In this document: positions 22,018-35,423 of the stretch, piece after piece
How positions within the stretch are numbered: position 1 is the first letter of the stretch
Layout of the letters: each line of letters opens with the position of its first letter
Assembly: GCA_002837415.1 (NCBI GenBank)
Contig: PJCV01000012.1
Location: 1 to 42,538, forward strand
Direction: 5' to 3'
Length of the DNA: 42,538 bases
Origin: Actinomycetales bacterium SN12
GTDB lineage: Bacteria > Actinomycetota > Actinomycetes > Actinomycetales > Microbacteriaceae
Notes under the pieces: generated by a model
The model's database searches: none
What the model saw: only the letters and a program-made list of their open reading frames with translations
What the model was told of the DNA's origin: nothing
Made by a program: the position numbers and the translations under genes

Positions 22018-22715
22018 CGCAGCCCTCCCTGGTCGTTGCGGCCGGCGTCTGCCGAGCCGTGATTCTCGATGTGGGCTAGTGCGGCCAGCACCCGCCGGTT
22101 GCCGTCTTCGGGCTCCAGCCCGAGCTTCTGGAAGATCGCGGTGATGTGCTTCTCGACGCTGGCCTCGCTGAGGAACAGCATCCCGGCGATCGCGTTGTTC
22201 GACTTGCCCTCGGCGATCAGCGCGAGCACTGTGCGCTCACGCTCGGTCAGACGCAGCATCCGCTCGTCGCGGTTGCGGCGGGTGAGCAGCTGCGCGACCA
22301 CCTCGGGGTCGAGAACCGTGCCTCCGGCTGCGATCCGCTCGACCGATTCGACGAACTCGCCGACGTCGGCCACCCGGTCCTTCAGCAGGTACCCGAGGGC
22401 ACCGCCCTGGTTCTGCCCGGTCTGGGCGGCGATGAGTTCGCTGGCGTAGCGCTCCTCGACGTACTGCGATAGCACAAGGATGGGCAGCGCCGGCTGGACC
22501 GCTCGGATGGCGAGTGCCGCACGGATGCCCTCATCGGTGAAAGTCGGCGGCAGACGCACGTCGAGGATCGCCAGATCCGGTGCGGATGCTGTGACGGCAT
22601 CCATCAGCCCGGTCGTGTCGGGCAGAGCCGCGACCACCTCGTGGCCGGCGTCTTCTAGCAGTCGGACGAGACCTTCGCGCAGGAGGACCGAGTCCTCGCA
22701 GATCAGGATGCGCAT
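22014..22715 (-). CDS. NarL/LuxR-family response regulator
   Basis: A 233-residue two-component regulator. The receiver domain (1-120) has the acidic pair CEDS near residues 6-9, phosphorylated Asp52 in ILDVRLPP and the conserved lysine in YLLKDRV. The C-terminal LuxR helix-turn-helix begins LTERERTVLALIAEGKSNNAIAGML, followed by FLSEASVEKHI. The ATG at 22715 lies inside the last codons of the histidine kinase (13-base overlap) and the stop overlaps the DUF4097 start. The partner kinase is therefore the adjacent gene. Targets likely include this operon, by analogy with LiaR-type systems. Confidence 0.93.
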   Translation of the reverse strand: MRILICEDSVLLREGLVRLLEDAGHEVVAALPDTTGLMDAVTASAPDLAILDVRLPPTFTDEGIRAALAIRAVQPALPILVLSQYVEERYASELIAAQTGQNQGGALGYLLKDRVADVGEFVESVERIAAGGTVLDPEVVAQLLTRRNRDERMLRLTERERTVLALIAEGKSNNAIAGMLFLSEASVEKHITAIFQKLGLEPEDGNRRVLAALAHIENHGSADAGRNDQGGLR

Positions 22716-24049
22716 GGCACCGACACCTCCAGGCTGGTCGGACCGCCCGCGGGGCTGTCGAGGCGGAAGGTGCCGCCTGCGGCGAGCACGCGGTTGGTGA
22801 TGCCGTCGAGGCCGCCGCCGGGCTGCACCTGCGCGCCGCCCATGCCGTTGTCCTCGACGCGGGCCCAGAGTCCGCCGTCGCGGCTGCGCACCACGACGCG
22901 GCACTCGCTGGCCCGGGAGTGCTTGGCCGCGTTGGTGAGCGACTCGGCGATCGCGAAGTAGACGGCCGCCTCGGCATCACGACAGGAGGCGCCGGCACCC
23001 GTCGCCGACGGATCGATGCGCACGTCCAGCTGCACGGGGATGTGCGAGCGACCGGCGAGCGCCGACAGGGCGGCGTCGAGGCCGCGGTCGTCGAGCACGG
23101 AGGTGTGGATGCCACGGGCGAGCTGCCTCAGCTCGGTGATGGCTGCCTTGGTCGAGGTGTGCGCCTCGTCGATCAGCGCCTTGGCGACTGCCGGGTCGGC
23201 GTCGATCTTCTGCTTGGCGAGTCCCAGCGTCATGCCCACCGACACGAGTCGGGGCTGAACGCCGTCATGAAGGTCGCGCTCGATACGGGTGCGCTCGAGT
23301 TCGGCTGCGCGCACGGCACCGGCGCGCTGTGCGGTCGTGGTCCGCACCTGAGCGGTGAGCTCGGCCTCACGACTGGGGATGACGAGCGCGCGACTCAGCA
23401 CGCGGTGCAGCAGTGCCAGGCCGATCATGCCGGCGACGCCGGCGAGGAGACCGAGGATGCCGATCAGCGGCGCCCACTCGACGGCCAGGTAGTTGCCGAA
23501 CGGGCCCTCGATCCTGCCCTCGGAAGACAAGGGCGCGAACGCGAAGAAGACCGACCCGATCATGCCCCAGAACACCCGCAGCAGGATCGTGCCGAGGATG
23601 CACGCGAGAACGAAGTTGAGCATCATGCGCCACATGCGCCCGTCGACCGACTGGCGTGCGAGGTTGCGCAGCCATCCGCCGAACCCGGGCCTCGTGCGCT
23701 CACGCCAGCGCAGATCGGGAACATCGGCGCCGTAGAGGCTTCCCACCCGGCGCACCTCGAACCACGCCACACCGTAGATCGCATAGACGACGCCGACGAG
23801 GAACAGCAGGCCGATGCCGAAGACGAACAGCAGCGCCAGCCCGACGCCGAGCACGGCGCTCAGCGCGGCCAGCGTCGCCGAGCCGACTGCTCCGAGCGCG
23901 GCGAGCTCGAGGACGGTGAGAACGATGCGCAGCGGTGGCCGCGGGCCGTCCGCGCTCGGACGAGTCGCCGCGGGGGCAGGCGCAGGCGGCGGCGCGATGT
24001 GCGCGTCCGCAGCGCGAGGCGGTGCCGGGGGAGTCGGGTTCGTGGTCAT
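22703..24049 (-). CDS. HisKA_3-type sensor histidine kinase
   Basis: A 448-residue membrane kinase. A proline/alanine-rich N-terminus (1-38) is followed by a membrane sensor region with four hydrophobic segments (about 43-63, 67-98, 143-170 and 194-215), resembling the putative-sensor domain of actinobacterial kinases. The dimerisation/phosphoacceptor site is His261 in ERDLHDGVQPRL. The ATPase has the N-box ESLTNAAKHS and G-box VEDNGMGG. The stimulus is not evident; membrane or envelope stress is plausible because there is almost no external domain. It starts the operon and appears leaderless. Confidence 0.92.
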   Translation of the reverse strand: MTTNPTPPAPPRAADAHIAPPPAPAPAATRPSADGPRPPLRIVLTVLELAALGAVGSATLAALSAVLGVGLALLFVFGIGLLFLVGVVYAIYGVAWFEVRRVGSLYGADVPDLRWRERTRPGFGGWLRNLARQSVDGRMWRMMLNFVLACILGTILLRVFWGMIGSVFFAFAPLSSEGRIEGPFGNYLAVEWAPLIGILGLLAGVAGMIGLALLHRVLSRALVIPSREAELTAQVRTTTAQRAGAVRAAELERTRIERDLHDGVQPRLVSVGMTLGLAKQKIDADPAVAKALIDEAHTSTKAAITELRQLARGIHTSVLDDRGLDAALSALAGRSHIPVQLDVRIDPSATGAGASCRDAEAAVYFAIAESLTNAAKHSRASECRVVVRSRDGGLWARVEDNGMGGAQVQPGGGLDGITNRVLAAGGTFRLDSPAGGPTSLEVSVPCAS

Positions 24050-24055
24050 GACTCA

Positions 24056-24061
24056 AAGCTA
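24056..24061 (-). promoter_or_regulatory. -10 box for leaderless histidine kinase operon
   Basis: On the minus strand TAGCTT ends six bases before the ATG at 24049. No ribosome site is present. Confidence 0.45.
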
Positions 24062-24143
24062 CGGTTCTCGTGAGCATCCCGACACGGAGCCAGCCCGACA
24101 CACGCGTTCGGGTTTTCCCTACCGTCTGCTCGGCTCCGCGAGC

Positions 24144-26600
24144 TCAGGCGCGGGTGACCCTCCCTGTGGTGCCGTCGACCATCACGCGCTCGCCGTCGAT
24201 GAGCGTCCGTGTGCCGTCGCCGGTGCCCATGACCGCCGGGAGCCCGTACTCGCGGGCGACGATCGCCGCGTGGGACGCGACGGATCCGGTGTCGACGACG
24301 ACCGCGACCGCCTTGAGGAACAGCGGCGTCCACGCCGGGTTGGTGTAGGGGCACACGAGCACATCGCCCTGGCGCACCCTGTGGAAGTCGTTCGCATCAC
24401 GGACGACTCGCGCGGGGCCGGTGGCCGAGCCCCCTCCGGCGGGGGTGCCCACGGCGAGCGCATCGCGGCTGCTTTGGCGGGTGAAGACGCCCCGCAGATC
24501 GACGACCGGGATGCCCGCCAGCTCGGACCTCTTCGCCGCGCGCTGCGCGACGAGGCGGCGCAGCGCATCGACCTCCGCCGACGGGATCTGCCGCACATCG
24601 CGTATCGCGGTGACCTCGTCCCACCGCAGGTGGAAGACGTCGAACGGCTCGTCGACGACCCCGGCATCCCGCAGCCTCTCGCCGACCTCGAGCAGCGCCC
24701 GGCGCAGTGCCGGCAGCGTCGCGGTGAAGAAGAAGTGCGTGTCCTCACGCAGGGCCATCCCGCCCTGTGCGGCCCGGATCCGCCGGGTCATGACGCCGCG
24801 CGCCCACCGCGTGCGCAGCAGCGGATGGGCGAGGAGCTGAGTGCGGGCATCCGCCGAGCGAGAAGACGGGTCGTCTGCGGGGGGATGGTCGACGAAACCC
24901 GCGATCATGCCGACGACGACGCCCGGCGATTCAGCGAGCGTGGGCGGGCTGACGAGCAGAGGAGAGACGGTCTCCCTGCGACCGAACTCGCGGAGGTACG
25001 CGTCGAGCTGCGCGCTGAACTCGGGGAAGCACCCTGCCTGGAGTCCGGTCACGATCTCATCGGGTGAGCGGGCGGCGAAGAGCGCGCGCAGCTCGGCATC
25101 CGCGCGCGCGGAAGCTGCCAGCGTGACAAGTGCCCGCTCAGCTGCCGCCGTGCGCGTCGGAGCACCGCCGGTGAGATCACCCAGCATCCGGCGACGGCCG
25201 AGCAGCGTCGTCGCGATCGCGAGGCGGGCGATCGCCAGACCGGCGGCGGGTAGGTAGTCGATGCGCAGGTCGCGACTGATGTCCATCGCGGCGAGTGCTC
25301 GAGGCGGCACCTGCAGCAGCTCGCGCCAGGGCATCCGCGGCAGGTCCAGCCGGTCGAGCGCATCGGCACGATGCAGCAGCAGGGCCAGACGGGGATCCTG
25401 CTGCCACGCGTCGATCGGGAACCGGCGGGCTTTCGACGCGACCTGGAACGGGGTCAGAACAGCGGCGACGCCGAGATGCGGGTTCGGCGGCACGAACTGC
25501 ACCACGACGCCGTCCTCCTCACGCAGGTAGTCACGGAACGCGCCGCGCAGTCCGTAGTGCTCGGTGATCTGCCTCATCATCTCGGCGGGCCCGTGGCCGA
25601 GCCAGGTGGTGACGTCGAGCGGATAGGGGCGCACCGGCAGATACTCGCTGAAGATCGTGCTCTGCAGGCGCTGACGGCGATTGAGCTTCTGCGGCGGGGG
25701 CGGAAGCGCCGTCATCGGTCGCGCCTGGAGGATGAAGATCCGCCCGTCGGCGATCGCCCACTCCATGTCCTGCGGACGCCCGAAGTGCTCGGCGGCGGCG
25801 CGGGCATGTCGAGCGAGAGCGCGCAGCTGATGCGCAGAGAGCAGCGGGTTCTCGGATGCCCTGCTCTCCGCCTCTTCGTGCACACCGCCGCCCGCCGCGG
25901 GGCGGATCGCGACCTCGGCGCGGCCGGCGCGGAACTCGAGCTGCTCGCCGTGCTGGTCGAGAACATGGTGATCGGGCGTGACCAAGCCGGAGACGACGGC
26001 CTCACCGAGCCCGGCGGCCGCATCGACGATCACGCGGTCTCGAGCACCGCTGACCGGATCGGCGCTGAACATCACCCCGGCGACCTCGGCCTCGACGAGC
26101 TGCTGCACGACCACGGCGATGCGGACGGTGCGCTGGTCGACTCGTCGCTCCCGTCGGTACGACACGGCCCGGTCAGTCCAGAGGGATGCCCAGCAGTCGC
26201 GCACCGCGTCGCTCACGGCGTCCACACCGATGATGTTCAAGTAGGTGTCCTGCTGCCCCGCGAACGCCGCGCCCGGGAGGTCCTCCGCGGTCGCGCTGGA
26301 CCGCACCGCCACCGGCACGTCGTCACCCAGCGCCCGATAGGCCTCGGCGATCTGCACCCGCAGCTCTTCCGGCAGCGGCGCGGATGCCAGCATGCCCCGC
26401 AGTTCCGAAGGCGGCGCATCCGCCAGCCGCGACGCGAGCCCGACAGCGTCGGCCGACTGCGCATAGGCATCCGTCGTCACGACGAATCCGCCCGGCACGG
26501 GCATCCCGGCTCGGATCATCTCCCCGAGGTTCGCACCTTTCCCGCCCGCGACCTCCAGGTCATCCCGTCCGACCTCCTCGAGCCCCACCACCCACCGCAT
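24144..26600 (-). CDS. PEP-utilizing enzyme, rifampin phosphotransferase-like
   Basis: An 818-residue three-part enzyme. Residues 1-300 are a PPDK/PEPS-type ATP-grasp domain (GGKGANLGEMIRAGMPVPGG, AVRSSATAEDLPGAAFAGQQ, VAGVMFSADPVSG, DMEWAIADGRIFILQARP). A central region of about 400 residues follows. The C-terminal swivelling phosphohistidine domain has His777 in VASHAAIVAREYG. This order and length fit rifampin phosphotransferase (Rph) better than pyruvate,phosphate dikinase or PEP synthase, which carry an extra PEP/pyruvate domain. Rph inactivates rifamycins with ATP. The start at 26600 has GGGAGGG five bases upstream. No rifamycin-associated element was recognised, so resistance is only a possibility. 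Confidence 0.8.
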   Translation of the reverse strand: MRWVVGLEEVGRDDLEVAGGKGANLGEMIRAGMPVPGGFVVTTDAYAQSADAVGLASRLADAPPSELRGMLASAPLPEELRVQIAEAYRALGDDVPVAVRSSATAEDLPGAAFAGQQDTYLNIIGVDAVSDAVRDCWASLWTDRAVSYRRERRVDQRTVRIAVVVQQLVEAEVAGVMFSADPVSGARDRVIVDAAAGLGEAVVSGLVTPDHHVLDQHGEQLEFRAGRAEVAIRPAAGGGVHEEAESRASENPLLSAHQLRALARHARAAAEHFGRPQDMEWAIADGRIFILQARPMTALPPPPQKLNRRQRLQSTIFSEYLPVRPYPLDVTTWLGHGPAEMMRQITEHYGLRGAFRDYLREEDGVVVQFVPPNPHLGVAAVLTPFQVASKARRFPIDAWQQDPRLALLLHRADALDRLDLPRMPWRELLQVPPRALAAMDISRDLRIDYLPAAGLAIARLAIATTLLGRRRMLGDLTGGAPTRTAAAERALVTLAASARADAELRALFAARSPDEIVTGLQAGCFPEFSAQLDAYLREFGRRETVSPLLVSPPTLAESPGVVVGMIAGFVDHPPADDPSSRSADARTQLLAHPLLRTRWARGVMTRRIRAAQGGMALREDTHFFFTATLPALRRALLEVGERLRDAGVVDEPFDVFHLRWDEVTAIRDVRQIPSAEVDALRRLVAQRAAKRSELAGIPVVDLRGVFTRQSSRDALAVGTPAGGGSATGPARVVRDANDFHRVRQGDVLVCPYTNPAWTPLFLKAVAVVVDTGSVASHAAIVAREYGLPAVMGTGDGTRTLIDGERVMVDGTTGRVTRA

Positions 26601-26680
26601 GAGCCCTCCCAGTGAACTCCCCATCCCTCCCCATACTCCCCACCTCTGCCGTCGGCACAAGAGCAGATTCATTGAGGAGA

Positions 26681-26778
26681 GGACGCAGAAATCCCCTTTT
26701 CGAGAGCATCGGGGAGGGACCCGCGAAGCGGGAGGGGTACCCGTTCTGCGAACGAAAAGGGGATTTCGGAGTCCGGCA
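26681..26778 (-). repeat. ~95-bp hairpin repeat, copy A
   Basis: The outer arms GAAATCCCCTTTTCG (26688-26702) and its exact complement (26753-26767) enclose an inner CCCGC-GAA-GCGGG hairpin. Read on the minus strand it starts TGCCGGACTCCG and contains TTCGTTCGCAGA and CCCCGATGCTC. All three are shared with copy B at 29801-29894. It lies between the DUF3566 gene end and the Rph-like gene start; no ORF here is convincing. Confidence 0.8.
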
Positions 26779-26794
26779 AGCACCGGAGGAGAGA

Positions 26795-27199
26795 TCAGTT
26801 CGACATGAACCCGACGAGCAGCCCGCCGGTCACCTTCACTGCCAGGTTGTAGATTCCCGCGATGACCGCGCCGAGCACGGTGAACACGATGAGGTTCAGG
26901 ATCGAGACGACTGCGCCGAAGGCCATGATCTGCGGCAGCCCGATCAGGCTCGACAGATCGATGGCTCCATCGGTGAGGGTGTCGAGGATCTTGCCGACCT
27001 GCGCGATGACGTTCGTGGCCTGCAGCACGAGGTACACCAGGAAGAACGAGACCATGGTCACGATCGCCAGTGCCACCGCTCCGAGGAACGACAGCTTCAC
27101 GGCCGACCAGAAGTCGACGTAGACCAGCCGCAGGCGCACCTGCTTGCCCCCGGTCTTCCGTGTGGACTTCTTCGCCAGCTTGTCAGCGACTGTACTCAT
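26795..27199 (-). CDS. DUF3566 membrane protein
   Basis: A 134-residue protein with a lysine/arginine-rich N-terminus (KKSTRKTGGKQVRLRL) and two long hydrophobic segments (about residues 30-62 and 90-132). This is the DUF3566 family, which follows gyrA in nearly all actinobacteria (Rv0007 in M. tuberculosis). Function is unknown; the conserved position suggests a link with origin or division. It lies 20 bases after gyrA with GAAGAGAG as ribosome site, so it is probably co-transcribed. Confidence 0.93.
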   Translation of the reverse strand: MSTVADKLAKKSTRKTGGKQVRLRLVYVDFWSAVKLSFLGAVALAIVTMVSFFLVYLVLQATNVIAQVGKILDTLTDGAIDLSSLIGLPQIMAFGAVVSILNLIVFTVLGAVIAGIYNLAVKVTGGLLVGFMSN

Positions 27200-27219
27200 C
27201 TATCGGTGCTCTCTTCGGA

Positions 27220-29778
<2,559 letters not shown>

Positions 29779-29800
29779 GGTGTTCTTCTTCTCCGGATAC

Positions 29801-29894
29801 TGCCGGACTCCGGAATCCTCCCTTCGTTCGCAGAGCGGGGGCCCCGGCGCTGGCGCGCCACCCCGATGCTCACTCCGGGAAGATTCCTCCGTCC
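29801..29894 (+). repeat. ~95-bp hairpin repeat, copy B
   Basis: Same family as copy A but in the opposite orientation. It opens TGCCGGACTCCG, includes TTCGTTCGCAGA and CCCCGATGCTC, and closes CGTCC. The arms GGAATCCTCCC (29812-29822) and GGGAAGATTCC (29877-29887) differ in sequence from copy A yet still pair. It fills the gyrB-gyrA gap and may also act on read-through. Confidence 0.8.
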
Positions 29895-29942
29895 TACGTA
29901 CGTGTGTTGTTGTCCGAGATCAGCTGTGTGGGGAGGGATGTG

Positions 29943-32057
<2,115 letters not shown>

Positions 32058-32108
32058 TCAAACGCCGTGTGACGGCTTCTGAGCGCTTGAGGGTGCGGAC
32101 GTGGTGTC

Positions 32109-32615
32109 CTACCCGTAGGTATCCCGTGGGCCCCGTCCCGGTACAACACGCGGACCCCATTTCCACGAGGGGACGTCCGGCCCGATGAAGCGGATGTTCT
32201 GCACACCGGCATCCGGATACCGATTGCCGATCTCGGTCATGATCACCGCGCGCATGAACTGCAGGTTCTTCGCCCACGCCGTCGAGTCGCACTTCACGGT
32301 GAGCACACCGCGCTCGAGCGACACCGGCTCGGAGTGCTTCGCCGTGTCCGCGCCCGCCAACTCGGCCCACTGCCTCACCAGGTCCTCGGCGGCGAGGGTC
32401 TTCTCCCAGCCGGAATCCCTGGTGAGCTTCGCCAGAACATCGCCGAGCGTGCCCGGGTCGCGCCCCTTGGTGAACGGCGCGTTGTCGTCGTCCACCTCGA
32501 TGCGCTTCCTGCGCTTCCAGTTCTTCGCGCTCGGCTTCAGCCCGCGCAGGCGCAGATAGGTGGCGATGGTCTCGGGGGGCTGCGGCCCTTCGACGGGCTC
32601 AGAGACCCGGGTCAT
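32109..32615 (-). CDS. dciA: DciA-like protein (DUF721), helicase loader/activator
   Basis: A 168-residue protein of the DUF721 family. DciA is the ancestral operator of the replicative helicase DnaB. The conserved core is WAELAGADTAKHSEP, RGVLTVKCDSTAWAKNLQF and a closing segment NIRFIGP. The N-terminal 60 residues are basic and less conserved. The ATG at 32615 is chosen because GGAGGA lies eight bases upstream; other ATGs at 32621 and further up have no proper site. It overlaps recF by 17 bases. Residues 2-9 (TRVSEPVEG) are read from a REP-like element. Position between recF and gyrB matches Rv0004. Confidence 0.9.
   Translation of the reverse strand: MTRVSEPVEGPQPPETIATYLRLRGLKPSAKNWKRRKRIEVDDDNAPFTKGRDPGTLGDVLAKLTRDSGWEKTLAAEDLVRQWAELAGADTAKHSEPVSLERGVLTVKCDSTAWAKNLQFMRAVIMTEIGNRYPDAGVQNIRFIGPDVPSWKWGPRVVPGRGPRDTYG
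32586..32608. repeat. REP-like class 1 element at the recF/dciA junction
   Basis: CCCTTCGACGGGCTCAGAGA followed by CCC. On the minus strand it holds the last codons and stop of recF and codons 3-10 of dciA. Confidence 0.8.
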
Positions 32616-33789
32616 CGGCATCCTCCTCCGTCTCCCGGTCATCGGTGATCGCGCCGGCGCTGATCCGCACGACATGACGGTGCAGCGGCTCGGGGATGTC
32701 GGCTTCGACCGCCGCTGTGACGATCACCTGCTCGTATCCCGCGGTCAGCGCCGCGAGGCGCTGCCGGCGGTCGGCATCGAGCTCGGCGAACACGTCGTCG
32801 AGGATCAGCACCGGGTCACCTGCCGGCGATTCGGCTCGCAGCAGCTCGGCGGATGCCAGTCGCAGCGCCAGGGCCACCGACCAGGACTCGCCGTGGGAGG
32901 CATAGCCCTTCACCGGAAGGTCGCGGACGCGCAGGATCAGATCGTCGCGATGCGGACCGACGAGCGTCAGGCCGCGCTCGATCTCCTTGCTCCGCTTGGC
33001 CTGCAGCGCAGAGCGGAACTGATCGGCGATCTCACCGCGCGGATCGACGTCAGCATCCCCGTCATCGTCGGAGTCGTCCTCGGGATCCGCGCCACGCACC
33101 GACAGCGCCCATTCCAGCTGCGGCCGGTGATCCGCACCCGCGATGGCCGCGTAGGCGTCGGTCACCGGACCGTGCAGATCGGCGGCGAGCCGAAGCCTCG
33201 CGTGGATGATCTCCGACCCCAGTGCGATGAGCTTGTCATCCCACACGTCCAGGGTCGACAGACCCTCACCGCGCACTCCGCGGGCGCGCGCCGACTTCAG
33301 CAGCGCCGTGCGCTGGCGCAGCACGCGCTCGTAGTCGGCGATCACGCCGGCCATGCGAGGGGTGCGCTGAATCAGCATCTGATCAGCGAATCTTCTGCGC
33401 GAGGACGGGTCACCGCGCACGATCTGCAGGTCTTCGGGGGCGAACAGGACCACGTGTGCATAGCGGGGCAGCTCGTTGGTCTTCGACGGGGACCCGTTGA
33501 TGCGCGCCTTGTTCGAACCCTGCCTGTTCAGCTGCACCTCGACGAGCACCTTGCGCTCACCGTGCGCGAGACGCGCACGGATGACCGCGAAGTCCTTCGC
33601 GTCCTTCACCATGGGGGCATCGGACGACACCCGATGCGAGCCGAGTGTGGCGAGGAACACGATCGCCTCGGCAAGGTTCGTCTTGCCCTGTCCGTTGCTG
33701 CCGACCAGCACGTTGGGACCGCGGTGAAGGGCCAGGTCAGCGGTCGCATAATTGCGGAAGTCGACCAGGTTCAGGTGCTCCACGATCAC
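32599..33789 (-). CDS. recF: RecF recombination/replication repair protein
   Basis: A 396-residue SMC-like ATPase that helps load RecA at single-strand gaps. Walker A is GSNGQGKTN near residue 31. The signature motif is near LTLVGPHRDDL, and Walker B is VLILDDVFAELD. The start MIVEHLNLVDFRNY is a GTG at 33789; another GTG at 33783 is possible. The acidic insert around residues 236-251 (DPEDDSDDDGDADVD) is a loop not usual in RecF. The very C-terminus is modified by a REP-like element shared with dciA. Confidence 0.95.
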   Translation of the reverse strand: MIVEHLNLVDFRNYATADLALHRGPNVLVGSNGQGKTNLAEAIVFLATLGSHRVSSDAPMVKDAKDFAVIRARLAHGERKVLVEVQLNRQGSNKARINGSPSKTNELPRYAHVVLFAPEDLQIVRGDPSSRRRFADQMLIQRTPRMAGVIADYERVLRQRTALLKSARARGVRGEGLSTLDVWDDKLIALGSEIIHARLRLAADLHGPVTDAYAAIAGADHRPQLEWALSVRGADPEDDSDDDGDADVDPRGEIADQFRSALQAKRSKEIERGLTLVGPHRDDLILRVRDLPVKGYASHGESWSVALALRLASAELLRAESPAGDPVLILDDVFAELDADRRQRLAALTAGYEQVIVTAAVEADIPEPLHRHVVRISAGAITDDRETEEDADDPGL

Positions 33790-33825
33790 CGCTACAGCCT
33801 ACCTTCGGGCCCCGACATCGGCCCT

Positions 33826-33863
33826 GGGACCCCAGCGTCTGGGTCCCTGAGCCGGTCGCCGGG
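33826..33863. repeat. Hairpin and diverged REP-like element between dnaN and recF
   Basis: GGGACCCCAG (33826-33835) pairs with CTGGGTCCC (33839-33847). GGTCCCTGAGCCGGTCGCC continues as a diverged class 1 unit up to the dnaN stop codon. It could also weaken read-through. Confidence 0.6.
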
Positions 33864-35006
33864 TCACCGCAGCAGGAGGTTCGGCTGCAGCAGGTACTTG
33901 AACGAGTCGAGCCCGGCCTGGTCAACCGAGGTCTGGCTCGTGATGAGCACAGGGCTCAGCTTGTTCGCGTTGTCGCTCGAGGTGAAGGTCACGCGGGTGA
34001 ACTCGCTCTTGACCGCACCGAGAGCCTCGAGCAGGTACTGAGGGTTGAGGCCGAGGGTCACCTCGTCGCCGCCGTTGAGATGCGCGTCGACCGACTCGGA
34101 TGCCCGTGCCTGCTCGCTGCCCGAGGCATCCATCGTCACGCCGTCGGCGCCGAACGTGAACCGCAGCGGCGCCGAGCGATCGAGCACCAGCGCGACGCGG
34201 CGGACAGCCTCGATGAGCTCTGCCGTGTTGACGACGGCATAGTGGTCGGTCTGCTCGGGGAACAGCCGGCGCACTGGCGGGAAGTTGCCCTTGATCAGGA
34301 GGGAGGTGACGGTCTTGTTGCCGGCGGTGAAGGCGATGATCTCGCGATCTCCGGCTCCCGAGAAGGCGACCGCGATGGTGCCTGCATGAGCGAACGTCTT
34401 GCCCACCTCTGTCAGGGTGCGCGCTGGAACCAGGGCGGACTGCTCGGCCACCTCGCCGTCCCACGGCACGTCGCGCAGCGACACGCGGTAGCGGTCGGTG
34501 GCGACCAGGCTCAGGTTGTGATTCGCGACCTCGAGCTGCACGCCCGTGAGCACCGGAGTGACATCGTCGCGGGATGCGGCGAACGCCACCTGGGCGATCG
34601 CCGTCGCGAAATCCTCGGCCGGAACAACTCCGGTCGAACCCGTGACCTCGGGGATCGAGGGATATTCCTCGACAGGCATGGAGGCAAGAGTGAAGCGCGC
34701 CGAGCCGCAGGTGACGGCGACGCCCCCGTCGTCTTCGACCGCGATCTCGATCGGCGCATTGGGCAGTCGGCTGGCGATGTCGGAGAGCAGACGCCCGTGC
34801 ACGAGGATCGTGCCGGGTTCGTCGACGGTCGCCTCGATCGTCGTGCGAGCGGACGCTTCGTAGTCGAATGCCGAGAGGGTCAGTCCCTCACCGGATGCCT
34901 CGATGAGCACACCAGCGAGGATCGGCTGCGGATTGCGCTGCGGGAGCAGCTTGACGACGAAGGACACAGCCTCGCTGAACACATCGCGGTTGACCTGGAA
35001 CCTCAC
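33864..35006 (-). CDS. dnaN: DNA polymerase III sliding clamp (beta subunit)
   Basis: A 380-residue ring-forming clamp that tethers the polymerase. The three-domain fold is intact: it opens RFQVNRDVFSEAVSFVVKLL, with RNPQPILAGVLI and DYEASA in domain 1, ATDRYRVSLRDV in domain 2, and GLNPQYLLEAL with the closing YLLQPNLLLR in domain 3. The GTG at 35006 is chosen because GAGGGAG lies five bases upstream and the family begins there; an in-frame ATG at 35033 would add nine unrelated residues. It is downstream of oriC and dnaA. Confidence 0.97.
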   Translation of the reverse strand: MRFQVNRDVFSEAVSFVVKLLPQRNPQPILAGVLIEASGEGLTLSAFDYEASARTTIEATVDEPGTILVHGRLLSDIASRLPNAPIEIAVEDDGGVAVTCGSARFTLASMPVEEYPSIPEVTGSTGVVPAEDFATAIAQVAFAASRDDVTPVLTGVQLEVANHNLSLVATDRYRVSLRDVPWDGEVAEQSALVPARTLTEVGKTFAHAGTIAVAFSGAGDREIIAFTAGNKTVTSLLIKGNFPPVRRLFPEQTDHYAVVNTAELIEAVRRVALVLDRSAPLRFTFGADGVTMDASGSEQARASESVDAHLNGGDEVTLGLNPQYLLEALGAVKSEFTRVTFTSSDNANKLSPVLITSQTSVDQAGLDSFKYLLQPNLLLR

Positions 35007-35423
35007 GGGCGCTCCCTCGTTGCCTCGGCGCACTGCAGCGAACGCACTGCAGGCGATCCCATGCTAGCCGCAGGTGACGAGCGGTCCACTACCCGGATCG
35101 GGTCGATCGGCTCGGTTCGTCCACATGCGTCTGGTCATCGGATGAACCCTGACATGAAGAAATTCTCTTAACGGTGTTAACAACTGTGGATTCTGTGGAT
35201 AACTCGGTGGATATCAGCCAGGAGTAGGAAACTACACACGTGTCACATGTGGAATCCGTGAGGAATCCGCGGGATACCGAGGTGTGGGCGTCTGGACTGC
35301 TCACGCCAGTTATCCACAGGTGGGTCGTGGCGCGGGCATCCGGAACCCCATGTTTCCACAAGTTATCCACAGGGGCTGCGGAGAACCTCTCGGATTTTGC
35401 GTGGGATCAGGCGTGTCGCTGTG
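35007..35423. other. oriC: Chromosomal replication origin oriC (dnaA-dnaN gap)
   Basis: A 417-base gap between dnaA and dnaN with clustered DnaA boxes. Perfect boxes are TGTGGATAA at 35194-35202 and TTATCCACA at 35310-35318 and 35363-35371. Variants include TGTGGATTC (35185), TGTGGAATC (35248) and GTTTCCACA (35352). The left boxes point right and the right boxes point left, framing a central part. The stretch at about 35148-35184 (AAGAAATTCTCTTAACGG, then TGTTAACAAC) is the most AT-rich and is the likely unwinding element. The location is the standard actinobacterial oriC. Confidence 0.88.
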
